Positions 26,527 to 36,025 of a DNA stretch of 64,000 bases are shown piece after piece. The first letter of the stretch is position 1; the number at the start of each line of letters is the position of its first letter. Both the position numbers and the translations under genes were made by a program. Origin of the DNA: Pseudoduganella ginsengisoli. GTDB lineage: Bacteria > Pseudomonadota > Gammaproteobacteria > Burkholderiales > Burkholderiaceae_D. The notes beneath the pieces are model-generated. The model did no database searches and had not been told where the DNA came from. It saw only the letters and a list, made by a program, of their open reading frames with translations. Location: NCBI RefSeq assembly GCF_009720865.1, contig NZ_WNLA01000004.1:1-64000 (forward strand), given 5' to 3'.

Positions 26527-29340
26527 CTAGCTGATCAGCTTCAATCCCGGCGGCAGCGCTTCGCCCAGCATGCGTTTTTCCACTGCCTGGTCCAGCTCCA
26601 CCACGTCCGCCACCATGGCGCTCCACGTGGACGGGGCGCGCACGGATTCCAGTTTGCGCAGCACTTGTTCGCGCAATGCGGGCTCGATGTCGCGCGTGCG
26701 GTCGCCTGTCATGCGGGCCAGGTGGGCGGCGGCGAAGCCTGCCGGTTCCAGTTTTTTCCAGTCCAGCTCCAGGATGGCCGCCAGCCATTGCGACACGGTT
26801 TCCATTGGCGCCACGTCGTGTGCGCTGCCGTGGAAGGGCTGGCGCGCTCCCACGCGCGACAGCGCCCACAGGTAGCGGCCTTGCATCACGTCTGCTTTCG
26901 GGCCGGATGCGGCAATCAGCTGGTCCAGCAGCCACTGGCCGATTTCCGCCTTGTAGGCGGATGGAATGCGTTCCAGCGATGCGCCCAGCCGCAGCATGTC
27001 TTCTTCGCTGCCATTGACGAGGGTAACGGGCCGCTTGCCCCGTTCCTGCGCATCGGCCTGCAAGTTGAATGCGAAATCATCGAGCAGCCGCAATTGCGCA
27101 TCGACCGGCAGGCCGCCCGCCACGCGGCGCCACATGGTCCACCACTCGGAACACGCCTGGCTGTCCTTGTGGTTTTGCACGCCCGTGCCGAACAGCGCCC
27201 ACAATTGCTCGATGCGCCAGCCGTCGAGCGCATCGCCAAAGCCCGGGCGCAGGCAATAGCCGGCCAAGTTCAGCCACGCGCGCTCATGTTCCGCCGAGCG
27301 GCGGCGGCCCTTGGCGCGCGCCAGCAACGCGTCAAACAAATGGCGCAGCACCGGCATGGCCCAGGTTTCGCGGCTGCCCAGCAAATGTTCCAGCTGGCGG
27401 GCCAGCTGGCGCACTTCTTTGCTGTCAACTTGCTGCGACTTGGCGCCAAAGATGCGTTCAATCGCCGCCAGCGCATCTTTTGCGCGCGGCGGCAGCACAA
27501 TTTCTTCCGCCTCGTCTTCTCCATCGAGGGAACCACGCAGCTGGAATTCCAGTTGCCACCGCTGCGGCTTGCCGTGGCCCTCACTGTCCGCCGCGATGCA
27601 GTGGATTTCCAGCGTGCCGACTTCCGACAGCGTGGCTGCCAATTGCACGGGAATTTCCTTGCGCGCCTGGGCATCGCCGCTGTCGCGCAGCACCGTGGCA
27701 ATCGGCGGCAGCCGCACGCAGTCGGCCGGATCCAGTTCCACCACGTCGCCGGCCTGCGGGGCAGGGCCGCTGCCGCCTGTGGTTGACACCAAATGGAAGC
27801 GCACCGGGCGCCCCAGGCGCAATGCAAACGTGCGGTCCGTCAGCCGCACTTCCGCGCCGGACTCAAAGCCGCGCGGCAGCAGGCACACGGCGCGGCTGCC
27901 CTGGTGCTTGCCGTCATCGAGCAACAGGAAATAAGAGCGGGCGGAACCTCCGCCTATGGTGGGCGCGCGGCCTTGCTTGCTCAAGCCATAGGCCACGCCG
28001 CCCCGGGCCACCGCCACGTCCGGGTTATCGTTGTGCAGCACCGTCAGCGGCGCATTGCGCCAGCCGGCCAGCGCCGCTTCCAGCCGTTTGGCCAGGGCGT
28101 CGGCGCGGAACACGCCGCCATTCATCAGCAGCGTGTCGGGAACGGGCAGCGACGCGCCGCCGGCTGGCAAACCCAGGGCTTCGCGCGCAGCAGCCGCATG
28201 CTGGGCCAGGAAGCCGGCCAGATGGCGTGTAATGGCGGGATCCTGTGCATACGGCAAACCGAATTCCACGATACCGCCACGCGAACGTGTCGCCGCTTCG
28301 GCGCCCGCATTCATCGGGAAGAAGCCATCCACCACCAGCTGCTCGACTTCGGCCCGCTGCAATTCCACCGAGCGGGTGCCGCCGATCAGTTTCGAGCCGC
28401 TGCCCAGCAGCGTGACGGGCACGCTGGACGGCGCATCGGCTGCCAGCAATTGCTCCTTGGCGGCGCGGCAGCGTTCCACCAGCTGCGCCATGCGGGCGGC
28501 CGACAGGCGCGGCGCCTCTGCGCCGTTCAGCCGCTGCTCGGCCAGCCGCGCCAGCGCCAGGTCCATATTGTCGCCGCCAAGGATCAGGTGGTTGCCCACG
28601 CCGATACGCGTCAAGACCGGTTCGCCATCGCTGACGTCCACGCGGATCAAGCTGAAGTCCGTGGTGCCGCCGCCCACGTCGCACACCAGCACGAGTTTCG
28701 ATTGCGCGAGGTCTTGCGCGAGGGTTTGCTTATGGCGGTACAGCCAGTCGTAAAACGCCGCCTGCGGTTCTTCCAGCAGCCGCAAGGACGGCAAACCCGC
28801 CAGTTTCGCCGCCTCCAATGTCAGCGCGCGGGCCCCTTCGTCAAACGACGCCGGTATCGTCAGCACCACGTGCTGCCTGTCCAGCGGATGCTTGGGGAAG
28901 CGTGTATTCCACGCTGCCTTCAAGTGCGCCAGGTACGACGCGCTGGCCGCCACCGGCGACACCTTCGGCACGCCTTCTTCCGCGCCCCACGGCAGGATGG
29001 GCGCCATGCGGTCGACATTCGGGTGCGACAGCCAGCTTTTCGCGGAGGCCACCAGCCGCCCCGGCACCTGCGCGCCCAGCTTGCGGGCCAGCCGGCCCAC
29101 GGCAACTTCGCTGACCCCGGCCACGTCATCCTGCCGCCACGGCAGCTGCAATTCCCCCGCCGCCAGTTCGCCATCGGCCGCATGGTAGCGCAGCGACGGC
29201 AGCAGCGGCGCCGCGCCGATTTCGCCAGGCGCCGTCAACTGGTCGATGTCGAACAGCCGGACCTCTTCAGATCCGGGCTCTGAATAAGCGAGCACCGTAT
29301 TGGTGGTGCCCAGGTCGATGGCGACGAGGTATGGCTTCAT
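26527..29340 (-). CDS. Large Hsp70-like protein with C-terminal DUF3731-type extension
   Basis: 937 residues. The N-terminal half is an Hsp70 ATPase: phosphate-1 motif IDLGTTNTVLAY near residue 8 and phosphate-2 motif CDVGGGTTDFSLIRV near 220. Instead of a normal substrate-binding lid, a helical C-terminal region of more than 300 residues (about 620-937) carries text typical of DUF3731. It is not DnaK or HscA. The ATG at 29340 overlaps the stop of the upstream Hsp70 gene by one base (TAATG), so the two are coupled and probably make a complex. No J-domain or GrpE gene is adjacent. Function unknown. Confidence 0.85.
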   Translation of the reverse strand: MKPYLVAIDLGTTNTVLAYSEPGSEEVRLFDIDQLTAPGEIGAAPLLPSLRYHAADGELAAGELQLPWRQDDVAGVSEVAVGRLARKLGAQVPGRLVASAKSWLSHPNVDRMAPILPWGAEEGVPKVSPVAASASYLAHLKAAWNTRFPKHPLDRQHVVLTIPASFDEGARALTLEAAKLAGLPSLRLLEEPQAAFYDWLYRHKQTLAQDLAQSKLVLVCDVGGGTTDFSLIRVDVSDGEPVLTRIGVGNHLILGGDNMDLALARLAEQRLNGAEAPRLSAARMAQLVERCRAAKEQLLAADAPSSVPVTLLGSGSKLIGGTRSVELQRAEVEQLVVDGFFPMNAGAEAATRSRGGIVEFGLPYAQDPAITRHLAGFLAQHAAAAREALGLPAGGASLPVPDTLLMNGGVFRADALAKRLEAALAGWRNAPLTVLHNDNPDVAVARGGVAYGLSKQGRAPTIGGGSARSYFLLLDDGKHQGSRAVCLLPRGFESGAEVRLTDRTFALRLGRPVRFHLVSTTGGSGPAPQAGDVVELDPADCVRLPPIATVLRDSGDAQARKEIPVQLAATLSEVGTLEIHCIAADSEGHGKPQRWQLEFQLRGSLDGEDEAEEIVLPPRAKDALAAIERIFGAKSQQVDSKEVRQLARQLEHLLGSRETWAMPVLRHLFDALLARAKGRRRSAEHERAWLNLAGYCLRPGFGDALDGWRIEQLWALFGTGVQNHKDSQACSEWWTMWRRVAGGLPVDAQLRLLDDFAFNLQADAQERGKRPVTLVNGSEEDMLRLGASLERIPSAYKAEIGQWLLDQLIAASGPKADVMQGRYLWALSRVGARQPFHGSAHDVAPMETVSQWLAAILELDWKKLEPAGFAAAHLARMTGDRTRDIEPALREQVLRKLESVRAPSTWSAMVADVVELDQAVEKRMLGEALPPGLKLIS

Positions 29341-31205
29341 TAGCCGTTGCTGGTGGCGCGCACGTCGAATTCGACTTTCCAGCGCTGGCCATTGTCATCG
29401 GCCACAGCCAGCAATTCCAGCGTCCCCGCTTCCGTGGCCAGCGCATGCAATTTGACTTGCACCACTTCGCCCGGCTGGCGGCCGTCCGGCGACAGCGTCA
29501 TCTGGATTTCATTCAGCTCCGTCAATTCATCCGGGCCCCAGAAGTCCAGCAATTCGCCAATCGCATCTTGCCGGCGCGTCGATGATTCAAAGAAGCGGAA
29601 GTTGACAGGCTCACCCACCACCAGGCCGAATTGCTGGCCCGGCAATTCGATTTCGCCGCCTTCTTCCATGCCGAACGGCGCCACGCACAGCGCCTGGATC
29701 GGCGGCTCCATGCCTGGGATGGCCGGCATCGACGATTCCACCGCCACGTAGTACGAACGGGCCGTGCCGCCACGGATGCGCACACCGGCGCCACGGCGCA
29801 CGTAGCTGTAATAGGCGGCGCCACGGGCCACCGCCAGGTCCAGGTCCGCGCCATCGAGCATGCGGGCAGGTTCCGAACCTTCCATGTACAGCCAGTCGTT
29901 GATGGTGTCCATCACGCGCTGGGCCAGCAGGCCGGATTTGAACACGCCGCCGTTGAACAATACAGCGGTCGGGTGCAGGAACGTTGCTTCAGCCGGCTGG
30001 CGGCCTTCGTACCCCTGCAGTTCAGCCGTCGCGCCCAGCTGGCGGCCCAGGAAGGCGGCCAAATGTTTCGTGACGGCGGCGTCCTGTGCGTATGGCAAGC
30101 CCAGTTGCGTCAGGCCGGCGCGCGTACGCACGGCAGGGCGGCTCGATGCGTCGACTTTCGGGAAGAAGCCTTCGACAATGAAGTTCACCACTTCATCGCG
30201 CGTCAATTCCGTGCGGATCGAGCCGCCAATCAGTTTCGAGCCGCGGCTCGGCACGACGATGGGCCAGGTCTGCACGGTGGCGTCGGCCAGCAGCGCTTCC
30301 TTGCCGGCGCGGCAGCCATACGTCAGCGCGCGCAGCTGCCAGGCATCGAGCTGCGTGCCGTTGGCGGCCAGCTTGCGCGCCACCATGTGCGCCAGGGCGA
30401 GATCCATGTTGTCGCCGCCCAGCAGGATATGGTCGCCCACGGCCACGCGGTGCGGTTCCAGCACGCCGTCGCGCTCCAGCACGGCGATCAGCGAAAAGTC
30501 GCTGGTGCCGCCGCCGACGTCGACGACCAGGATAATGTCGCCCGGCTTGACGGCCTTGCGCCATTTACCCTCGCTGCCCTGGATCCAGCTATACAGCGCG
30601 GCCTGCGGTTCTTCCAGCAAGGTCAAGCCTTCATAGCCTGCCGCGCGGGCCGCATCAGCCGTCAATTCGCGGGCAGCCGGGTCAAACGATGCCGGGATGG
30701 TGACGGTGACGGCTTGTTGGGCGAACGGTGCGTCCGGATGCGCGGCATCCCACGCCTGGCGCAAGTGCGCCAGGTAGCGGGTAGAGGCTTCCAGCGGCGA
30801 CACGCGCGTGACTTCTTCCGGCGCATCGTTCGGCAAGATGGCGGCGCGGCGGTCCACGCCGGGGTGGCACAGCCAGCTCTTGGCCGACGACACGAGGCGG
30901 ATCGGCGTCGTGGCGCCACGGCTGCGCGCCATTTCACCGGCCACGGGTTCGCCCGCCGCCGTTCCGTCGCCCGCCGCTCGCCATGGCAGCGCCAGCTCTC
31001 CGGCCGCCATTTCATCCGGGTGCGGCAAATACAGGAACGAAGGCAGCAGCGGCAAGTCTTCAATCGTGCCGGGCGCCGTCAGCTGGGGAATACCCAGCAC
31101 GGTTTGCGCGGTTTTTTCGCCATCGCTGGCCGCCAGGTCAACATAGGACAATGCCGAGTGCGTGGTACCGAGGTCGATACCAATTGCATACTTAGGATCG
31201 CTCAT
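29340..31205 (-). CDS. Hsp70-family protein, partner of the DUF3731-type Hsp70
   Basis: 621 residues from the ATG at 31205 (MSDPKYAIGIDLGTTHSALSY). Hsp70 ATPase motifs are phosphate-1 near residue 10, VVDVGGGTSDFSLIAV near 200, and the downstream GGDNMDLALAHMVA adenosine-binding segment. The C-terminal beta part ends with WKVEFDVRATSNG and lacks the helical lid of DnaK. Both Hsp70s of this operon share the phrase RLVxSAKSWLxHPxVDR, which shows common origin. It lies between the DUF2760 gene and the larger Hsp70. This three-gene set occurs together in other proteobacteria, but its clients are not known. Confidence 0.85.
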   Translation of the reverse strand: MSDPKYAIGIDLGTTHSALSYVDLAASDGEKTAQTVLGIPQLTAPGTIEDLPLLPSFLYLPHPDEMAAGELALPWRAAGDGTAAGEPVAGEMARSRGATTPIRLVSSAKSWLCHPGVDRRAAILPNDAPEEVTRVSPLEASTRYLAHLRQAWDAAHPDAPFAQQAVTVTIPASFDPAARELTADAARAAGYEGLTLLEEPQAALYSWIQGSEGKWRKAVKPGDIILVVDVGGGTSDFSLIAVLERDGVLEPHRVAVGDHILLGGDNMDLALAHMVARKLAANGTQLDAWQLRALTYGCRAGKEALLADATVQTWPIVVPSRGSKLIGGSIRTELTRDEVVNFIVEGFFPKVDASSRPAVRTRAGLTQLGLPYAQDAAVTKHLAAFLGRQLGATAELQGYEGRQPAEATFLHPTAVLFNGGVFKSGLLAQRVMDTINDWLYMEGSEPARMLDGADLDLAVARGAAYYSYVRRGAGVRIRGGTARSYYVAVESSMPAIPGMEPPIQALCVAPFGMEEGGEIELPGQQFGLVVGEPVNFRFFESSTRRQDAIGELLDFWGPDELTELNEIQMTLSPDGRQPGEVVQVKLHALATEAGTLELLAVADDNGQRWKVEFDVRATSNG

Positions 31206-31287
31206 TGCGCTGCCTCCGTCGAAGTTACCGGGCTGCACATGGCGCCTGGCTTGCGGTGACCCATGCCGATGGATAATTTAAGCTTGC

Positions 31288-31887
31288 TCACAGTTCCACC
31301 TCCGCCGGCGCCAGTACATTCGCATCATGCGCTTCCGCCAGTTTCGGCAGGCGCACGGAAGTCGCGCGCCAGCCGCGGTGCGACAGGCTGCCCTTGAACG
31401 GGGCCTGGCCCACGACATTGCCCGTCAGGCGCACGGACGCAGCGTCAAAGCCCGCTTCCAGGGTGACGCGGGAACCTTCCAGTTCACTGCGGATCGGTTC
31501 GATGGTGAAGTGTTCGCGCAGCACTTTGGCGCAGCCTTCGTGCACGACGCGGGCCGCGGCGCCGATATCGGCATCCGCATAGCCGTTCAAGCTTTCCTGC
31601 GTGAAGTCGAGCAGGCGGGCTTCGCGTTGCAGCAAGCTCAGCAGTTGCAACGCCGCGTCCGGCGTCGCTTCACGCAAGATCACTGGCGCGGCAGTCGGGG
31701 CCGGTGTCGGCGCAGCAGTGGGGGCAGCGGTTGGCGCCGGCGTTGGCGCGGCGGTCGGCGCAGCCATGGGTTCATCCAGGCGCTGGATGCGGGCCGCATA
31801 TTCGGCATTGCCGAGCGTGCGGAAGAATGCGCTGATCGCAAGCGCAATGCGCGTGCCGAAGGACGGCAACTGAGTCGTATTGGTCAT
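31288..31887 (-). CDS. DUF2760 protein with Ala-Pro-Thr repeat linker
   Basis: 199 residues. A short N-terminal hydrophobic-helical segment is followed by a repetitive linker made of APT/AAPTPAPT units (about residues 42-68). The C-terminal DUF2760 domain includes LLSLLQREARLLDFTQESLNGYADADIGAAARVVHEGC and the final LPKLAEAHDANVLAPAEVEL. It is first in the Hsp70 operon on the minus strand and has a well-placed candidate promoter upstream. It may act as the specific co-chaperone or adaptor of the two Hsp70s, which is inference from gene order only. Confidence 0.8.
   Translation of the reverse strand: MTNTTQLPSFGTRIALAISAFFRTLGNAEYAARIQRLDEPMAAPTAAPTPAPTAAPTAAPTPAPTAAPVILREATPDAALQLLSLLQREARLLDFTQESLNGYADADIGAAARVVHEGCAKVLREHFTIEPIRSELEGSRVTLEAGFDAASVRLTGNVVGQAPFKGSLSHRGWRATSVRLPKLAEAHDANVLAPAEVEL
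31687..31767. repeat. Low-complexity GC-rich repeat encoding the APT linker
   Basis: The minus-strand coding sequence repeats short GCG/CCG/ACC-type codons for Ala, Pro and Thr in units of 6-12 bases. It encodes the flexible linker of the DUF2760 protein and could vary in length between strains. Confidence 0.6.
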
Positions 31888-31992
31888 CGTAATCTCTGGT
31901 TTGGCCGGCGGGCCGCTGCTTCAGTAAGCGGGCGCTACACCGGCGGTTGGACGTCTGGGGCTGGCGCTTGTGCAGCGCCGCAATCAAAGCGA

Positions 31993-32034
31993 ATCATACC
32001 AGTTGATGCGCCATTGCTGAAATTTCAGCAATGG
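31993..32034 (-). promoter_or_regulatory. Candidate promoter and 24-bp palindromic operator of the Hsp70 operon
   Basis: On the minus strand an extended -10 TGGTATGAT (TATGAT = 31998 to 31993) lies about 100 bases before the DUF2760 start. Bases 32011-32034 form a perfect palindrome with half-site CCATTGCTGAAA and no spacer, centred about 36 bases before the predicted transcription start, that is over the -35 region. A dimeric regulator could bind here. It may instead act as a stem-loop ending the chemoreceptor transcript, whose stop is 73 bases upstream, but no T-run follows. Confidence 0.45.
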
Positions 32035-32106
32035 GCGTAGCGGGCAGGGGGTGTTTGTAGAGAAAAAGGCAAGGCGGCGACCCATCCGGCAACCGCCCTG
32101 GACCCG

Positions 32107-34560
32107 TCAGAACCGGGCGAAACTGTTTTCGTCTGGTTCACCTTCGGCATTGGTCGCCGCGGCGCGTGGTTCCGCCCGTTTGCGGATGGGCGCGCGGGGA
32201 GCAATGCCCTTGCGGGATGCGGAAAAAGCGCTGCCCCGCCCTACGGTGTCAATCTTGAAGAACCCCATCGTGCGTTGCAACTGTTCGGCCTGGCCACTCA
32301 TTTCCTCGGCCGTGGCGGCCAGTTCTTCCGAGCTGGCCGCATTTTGCTGCGTCGTCTGCGACAATTGTTGCACGGCGGAATTAATTTGTGCGACACCGGA
32401 CGACTGTTCTTCCGATGCGGCAGAAATCTCCTGCACCAGGTCCGACGTGCGTTTGATATTCGGCACCATCTGGCCCAGCAACTGGCCTGCACGTTCCGCC
32501 AGCTGCACGCTGCCGGACGCCACTTCAGAAATTTCTTGCGCGGCCACTTGCGAGCGTTCGGCCAGCTTGCGCACTTCCGCAGCCACGACGGCAAAGCCTT
32601 TACCGTGTTCACCAGCCCGCGCCGCTTCAATGGCGGCATTGAGCGCCAGCAAATTGGTTTGATACGCGATGTCGTCAATGATGCTGATCTTGGTGGCAAT
32701 TTGCTTCATGGCCGATACCGTGGCGTTGACGGCTTCGCCGCCTTCCATGGCTTCCTGCGATGCCCGCGCCGCCATGCCATCCGTGGCTTTCGCGTTATCC
32801 GTGTTTTGTGAAATCGACGCCGTCATTTGTTCCAGCGAAGCGCTGGTTTCTTCCACGCTGGCAGCCTGTTCGCTGGCCGACTGCGACAGCGACTGTGCCG
32901 TGGCGGATACTTGTTCGGAAGCGCTGGCCAGCGCCTGGGCGCCCTCGTTCACTTCCGTCACCACTTGCAACAGCTTGGCAACGGTATTGTTCGCATACGA
33001 CTTCAGTTCGCCAAAGCTGCCTTCGTACTGCTTGTCGATGGTCTTGTTCAGATCGCCTTCAGCCAGCGCCCCCATGACCCGCACGACGTCGTTGATGGAC
33101 GTGCCTGTCGTCACCATCAGCCGGTTCAAGCCTTCACCCAGCTCCTTCTGGAAGCCTTGCATGCCGGCCAGGTCGATGCGGGCATTGAAGTCGCCCCGGT
33201 TGGCGGAATCCACCACATGTTTCTGGCCATCGATGACGAGGTTCAGCTTGGTCACGGTGTTGTTGGCATAGCGTTTCAATTCATCGAACGCCCCTTCGTA
33301 ATCTTTGGTGATGTTCTTCGACAAATCGCCTTCGGACAGCGCCCCCATGACACGCACGACGTCGGCCACGCTGGCGCCGGTGGTGGCCATCAATTGGTTC
33401 ATGCCTTCCGCCAGCTCTTTCTGGAAGCCTTGCAGGCCGCCCAATTCGACGCGGACATTGAAATTGCCCCGGTTGGCCGCTTCGATGGCTTGCTTTTGCC
33501 CGGTGATCACCTGGTTCAGCTTGCTGACGGTATTATTGGAAAAGCGCTTCAATTCATCGAATGCGCCCTGGTATTCCTTGGTAATGGTTTTCGACAAATC
33601 GCCTTCCGACAGCGCGCCCATCACGCGCACCACGTCGGACACGCTGGCGCCCGTTGTCGCCATCAACTGGTTCAAGCCTTCCGCCAGTTCTTTCTGGAAG
33701 CCGTGCAAGCCATTCAAATCCACGCGCATGGCGAAATCGCCCCGGTTGGCTGCCTCGATGGCTTGCTTTTGGCCGCTGATCACCTGGTTCAGCTTGGCCA
33801 CCATATTGCGCATGGCGTTGAGCAGCTGGCCGGTTTCATCCCTGGCGCTGCCGTCGATTTGCATGGACAAGTCGCCTGCTTCCAGTTTTTCCGCCACGCG
33901 GACAGCGGTTTTCAGCGGCTGCACGATGCCGACGGTAATCACGTAAGCGACGACCAAGGCCAGCAGTACGGCGCCGGCTGCCAGCGAAATCACCAGGGTA
34001 CGCGTGGCTTCATAACTGGCCGCCACTTCATCGCCGGCCTTGTCCATCAACTCAGCCTGAAATTTGGAAAACGCTTCCAGAGCCCCCCAAAACGCTTCAT
34101 TGGCGGGCGTAAAATCAGTTCTCAGGTATTCCGCCGCGGCTTTGCGGTCGGTCTTTGCAATGGCATAAAACTGGTCATAGCGCGTATCGAGTTGAGCGCG
34201 CTTATCCTGCGCACTCTTCAGCAAGTCCTTGGCTTTTTCCAGCACGACGATTTTTTGCAGCTTGTTTAAATCTTCGACAATTTCGCCACGGTTGACTTCC
34301 GCGGCGCGCTTGAAGCGTTCCGCGTCCGCATCGTTCGACGCCAGCAAGATGTTGCGGATTTGCCTGCCATTGTCCATGGCGTTTTTTACTGCATCGTCCG
34401 CCAGCAGGAATTTTGCATAGCGGTCTTCGAGGATTTGCCGCGTCAATTCATTGCTGGCAGCAAGGCGGGAAATACTGATGGCCGACACCAGCAACAGCAG
34501 TGCCACGACACATCCGAAACCCAGGCCCAGCCGGGCTGAAATCTTGAGATTCTTGAGCAT
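32107..34560 (-). CDS. Methyl-accepting chemotaxis protein with three tandem HAMP-like repeats
   Basis: 817 residues; ATG at 34560 with AAGGAA upstream. Two membrane segments (about 13-33 and 189-211) enclose a helical four-helix-bundle sensor. A canonical HAMP is followed by three 91-residue repeats (256-346, 347-437, 438-528), each reading like [19 protein letters not shown] and ending ELKRxxNNTV, which look like divergent poly-HAMP modules. The signalling domain carries the invariant hairpin [20 protein letters not shown]. No NWETF-type CheR/CheB docking pentapeptide is seen at the C-terminus. It is divergent from the radical SAM gene. Ligand unknown. Confidence 0.9.
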   Translation of the reverse strand: MLKNLKISARLGLGFGCVVALLLLVSAISISRLAASNELTRQILEDRYAKFLLADDAVKNAMDNGRQIRNILLASNDADAERFKRAAEVNRGEIVEDLNKLQKIVVLEKAKDLLKSAQDKRAQLDTRYDQFYAIAKTDRKAAAEYLRTDFTPANEAFWGALEAFSKFQAELMDKAGDEVAASYEATRTLVISLAAGAVLLALVVAYVITVGIVQPLKTAVRVAEKLEAGDLSMQIDGSARDETGQLLNAMRNMVAKLNQVISGQKQAIEAANRGDFAMRVDLNGLHGFQKELAEGLNQLMATTGASVSDVVRVMGALSEGDLSKTITKEYQGAFDELKRFSNNTVSKLNQVITGQKQAIEAANRGNFNVRVELGGLQGFQKELAEGMNQLMATTGASVADVVRVMGALSEGDLSKNITKDYEGAFDELKRYANNTVTKLNLVIDGQKHVVDSANRGDFNARIDLAGMQGFQKELGEGLNRLMVTTGTSINDVVRVMGALAEGDLNKTIDKQYEGSFGELKSYANNTVAKLLQVVTEVNEGAQALASASEQVSATAQSLSQSASEQAASVEETSASLEQMTASISQNTDNAKATDGMAARASQEAMEGGEAVNATVSAMKQIATKISIIDDIAYQTNLLALNAAIEAARAGEHGKGFAVVAAEVRKLAERSQVAAQEISEVASGSVQLAERAGQLLGQMVPNIKRTSDLVQEISAASEEQSSGVAQINSAVQQLSQTTQQNAASSEELAATAEEMSGQAEQLQRTMGFFKIDTVGRGSAFSASRKGIAPRAPIRKRAEPRAAATNAEGEPDENSFARF
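32977..33795 (-). repeat. Three tandem 273-bp repeats in the chemoreceptor gene
   Basis: Three consecutive in-frame units of 91 codons encode closely similar segments ([18 protein letters not shown] / [18 protein letters not shown] / [18 protein letters not shown] in the same place). Similarity at the DNA level is also high, so unequal recombination could change copy number. Confidence 0.75.
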
Positions 34561-34671
34561 GTAAGTTCCTTGCAAAAGGTTATACAGCGGTTGATCTACC
34601 TCAATATGGCCAACCCATTATGCGCCCCGGGACGGTGCACAAATCTATCAAAAACTCACCTCTGATGGCGC

Positions 34672-34719
34672 TTGCTTGCCAGCGAAAGGCGGCATAGAAT
34701 ACTGTTTATATATACAGTA
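34672..34719 (+). promoter_or_regulatory. LexA-controlled promoter of the radical SAM gene
   Basis: A near-perfect SOS box TACTGTTTATATATACAGTA lies at 34700-34719, one mismatch from the E. coli LexA consensus. It overlaps the start region of a sigma70 promoter with -35 TTGCTT (34672-34677), a 17-base spacer and -10 TAGAAT (34695-34700). LexA bound here would block initiation until DNA damage. Confidence 0.8.
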
Positions 34720-34731
34720 TTTGAGGTTGTC

Positions 34732-35859
34732 TTGGACAAGTGGCAAACCATGCTGCCGGCATCGCCGTTGCAGGTGCAGAAAGGGCGGGGCGCGGTCAGC
34801 AACCTGCAGGGGCGTCACGACGTGCATGGACGCGAACAGTTCGATGATGGCTGGGACCACGGCGACGATGATGCGCCCCGCGTGTTTAAGACACACGTCA
34901 CGGATGAAGTGGCGAAATCCATCCTCACGCGCAACAGTTCGCCGGATATCCCATTCAATGTGTCGCTGAATCCGTACCGGGGCTGCGAGCACGGCTGCAT
35001 TTACTGCTTTGCGCGGCCGTCGCACAGTTACCTGGGCATGTCGCCGGGGCTGGATTTTGAAACGCGCATCGTGGCCAAGGTCAATGCGGCCGAGCTGTTG
35101 CGGCAAGAATTGGCGAAGCCGTCGTATGTGCCGGAATCCATTGCGCTGGGCGTCAATACGGATGCGTACCAGCCATGTGAACGCAGTTTGAAAATCACGC
35201 GGGGCGTTTTGGAAGTGCTGCATGAGTGCGACCACCCGGTGGGTTTGATCACGAAGTCATCGCTGATTGAGCGCGATATCGATTTATTGTCGGATATGGC
35301 GAAACGGCAACTGGTGTCGGCTGCCATCACCATCACGACCCTGGACAGCGGCATTGCCCGCACCCTGGAGCCGCGCGCGGCAGCACCGGCGCGGCGCCTG
35401 CGCACGATTAAAACCTTGTCGGATGCGGGCATTCCCGTTGGCGTCAGCATTGCGCCCATCATTCCATTCATCACGGAACCGGACATTGAAAAAGTCATTG
35501 AAGCCGCGTGCGAGGCAGGGGCGCTGCACGTGAATTACATCGTGCTGCGCCTGCCGTGGGAAGTGAATCCCTTGTTCCAGCAATGGCTGGAGGCGCACTT
35601 CCCGGACCGCGCGCAGCGCGTGATGAACCGCATCCGCGATATGCGGGGTGGCAAGGATTATCAGGCGGAATTCGGCAGGCGCATGCGGGGCGAGGGCGTG
35701 TGGGCGGATTTGATCCACCAGCGGGTGGAAAAAACTGTACGCCGGCTGGGACTGGAGCGGCGCATGATGCGCTTCCGCCAGCTTGATGCCGGGCGTTTCC
35801 GCAGGCCGCTGTCGGTGCCGGCGGCGGCCAAACAGGGCGGGCAGCTGGACTTGTTCTAA
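34732..35859 (+). CDS. PA0069-family radical SAM protein (SOS-regulated)
   Basis: About 375 residues. The radical SAM cluster motif is C-E-H-G-C-I-Y-C (within PYRGCEHGCIYCFARPSHSYLG), in the spore photoproduct lyase-like form of the CxxxCxxC motif. The N-terminus GRGAVSNLQGRHDVHGREQFDDGW and the C-terminus GGQLDLF are typical of the PA0069 family, which in Pseudomonas is a member of the LexA regulon. A role in repair of DNA photoproducts or crosslinks is inferred, not proven. The TTG at 34732 has GAGG five bases upstream; ATG at 34750 is the alternative start. Confidence 0.85.
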   Translation: MDKWQTMLPASPLQVQKGRGAVSNLQGRHDVHGREQFDDGWDHGDDDAPRVFKTHVTDEVAKSILTRNSSPDIPFNVSLNPYRGCEHGCIYCFARPSHSYLGMSPGLDFETRIVAKVNAAELLRQELAKPSYVPESIALGVNTDAYQPCERSLKITRGVLEVLHECDHPVGLITKSSLIERDIDLLSDMAKRQLVSAAITITTLDSGIARTLEPRAAAPARRLRTIKTLSDAGIPVGVSIAPIIPFITEPDIEKVIEAACEAGALHVNYIVLRLPWEVNPLFQQWLEAHFPDRAQRVMNRIRDMRGGKDYQAEFGRRMRGEGVWADLIHQRVEKTVRRLGLERRMMRFRQLDAGRFRRPLSVPAAAKQGGQLDLF

Positions 35860-36025
35860 GGTATTTTTCACTCGCAACGGAAATCATGTGGCAGCCATGC
35901 CCCACTGTGACAAAGTACGTATTTTCTCCGTGGAAAAACTGCTAGTCTGTCGGCTAGGCAACCAGGAGTCATTTTAAGTTCCTCTGAGAAACTTAGCTTT
36001 CGAGCGTTGCCTTGATATTTCCTAG

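Noticed and set aside
27793..29283. Large plus-strand open frame over the second Hsp70 gene
   Set aside because: It is a shadow of the Hsp70 coding frame with Arg/Gln/His-rich, non-family sequence.
32827..34269. Plus-strand open frame of 480 codons over the chemoreceptor gene
   Set aside because: It mirrors the repetitive coding strand and has no start signal or family resemblance.
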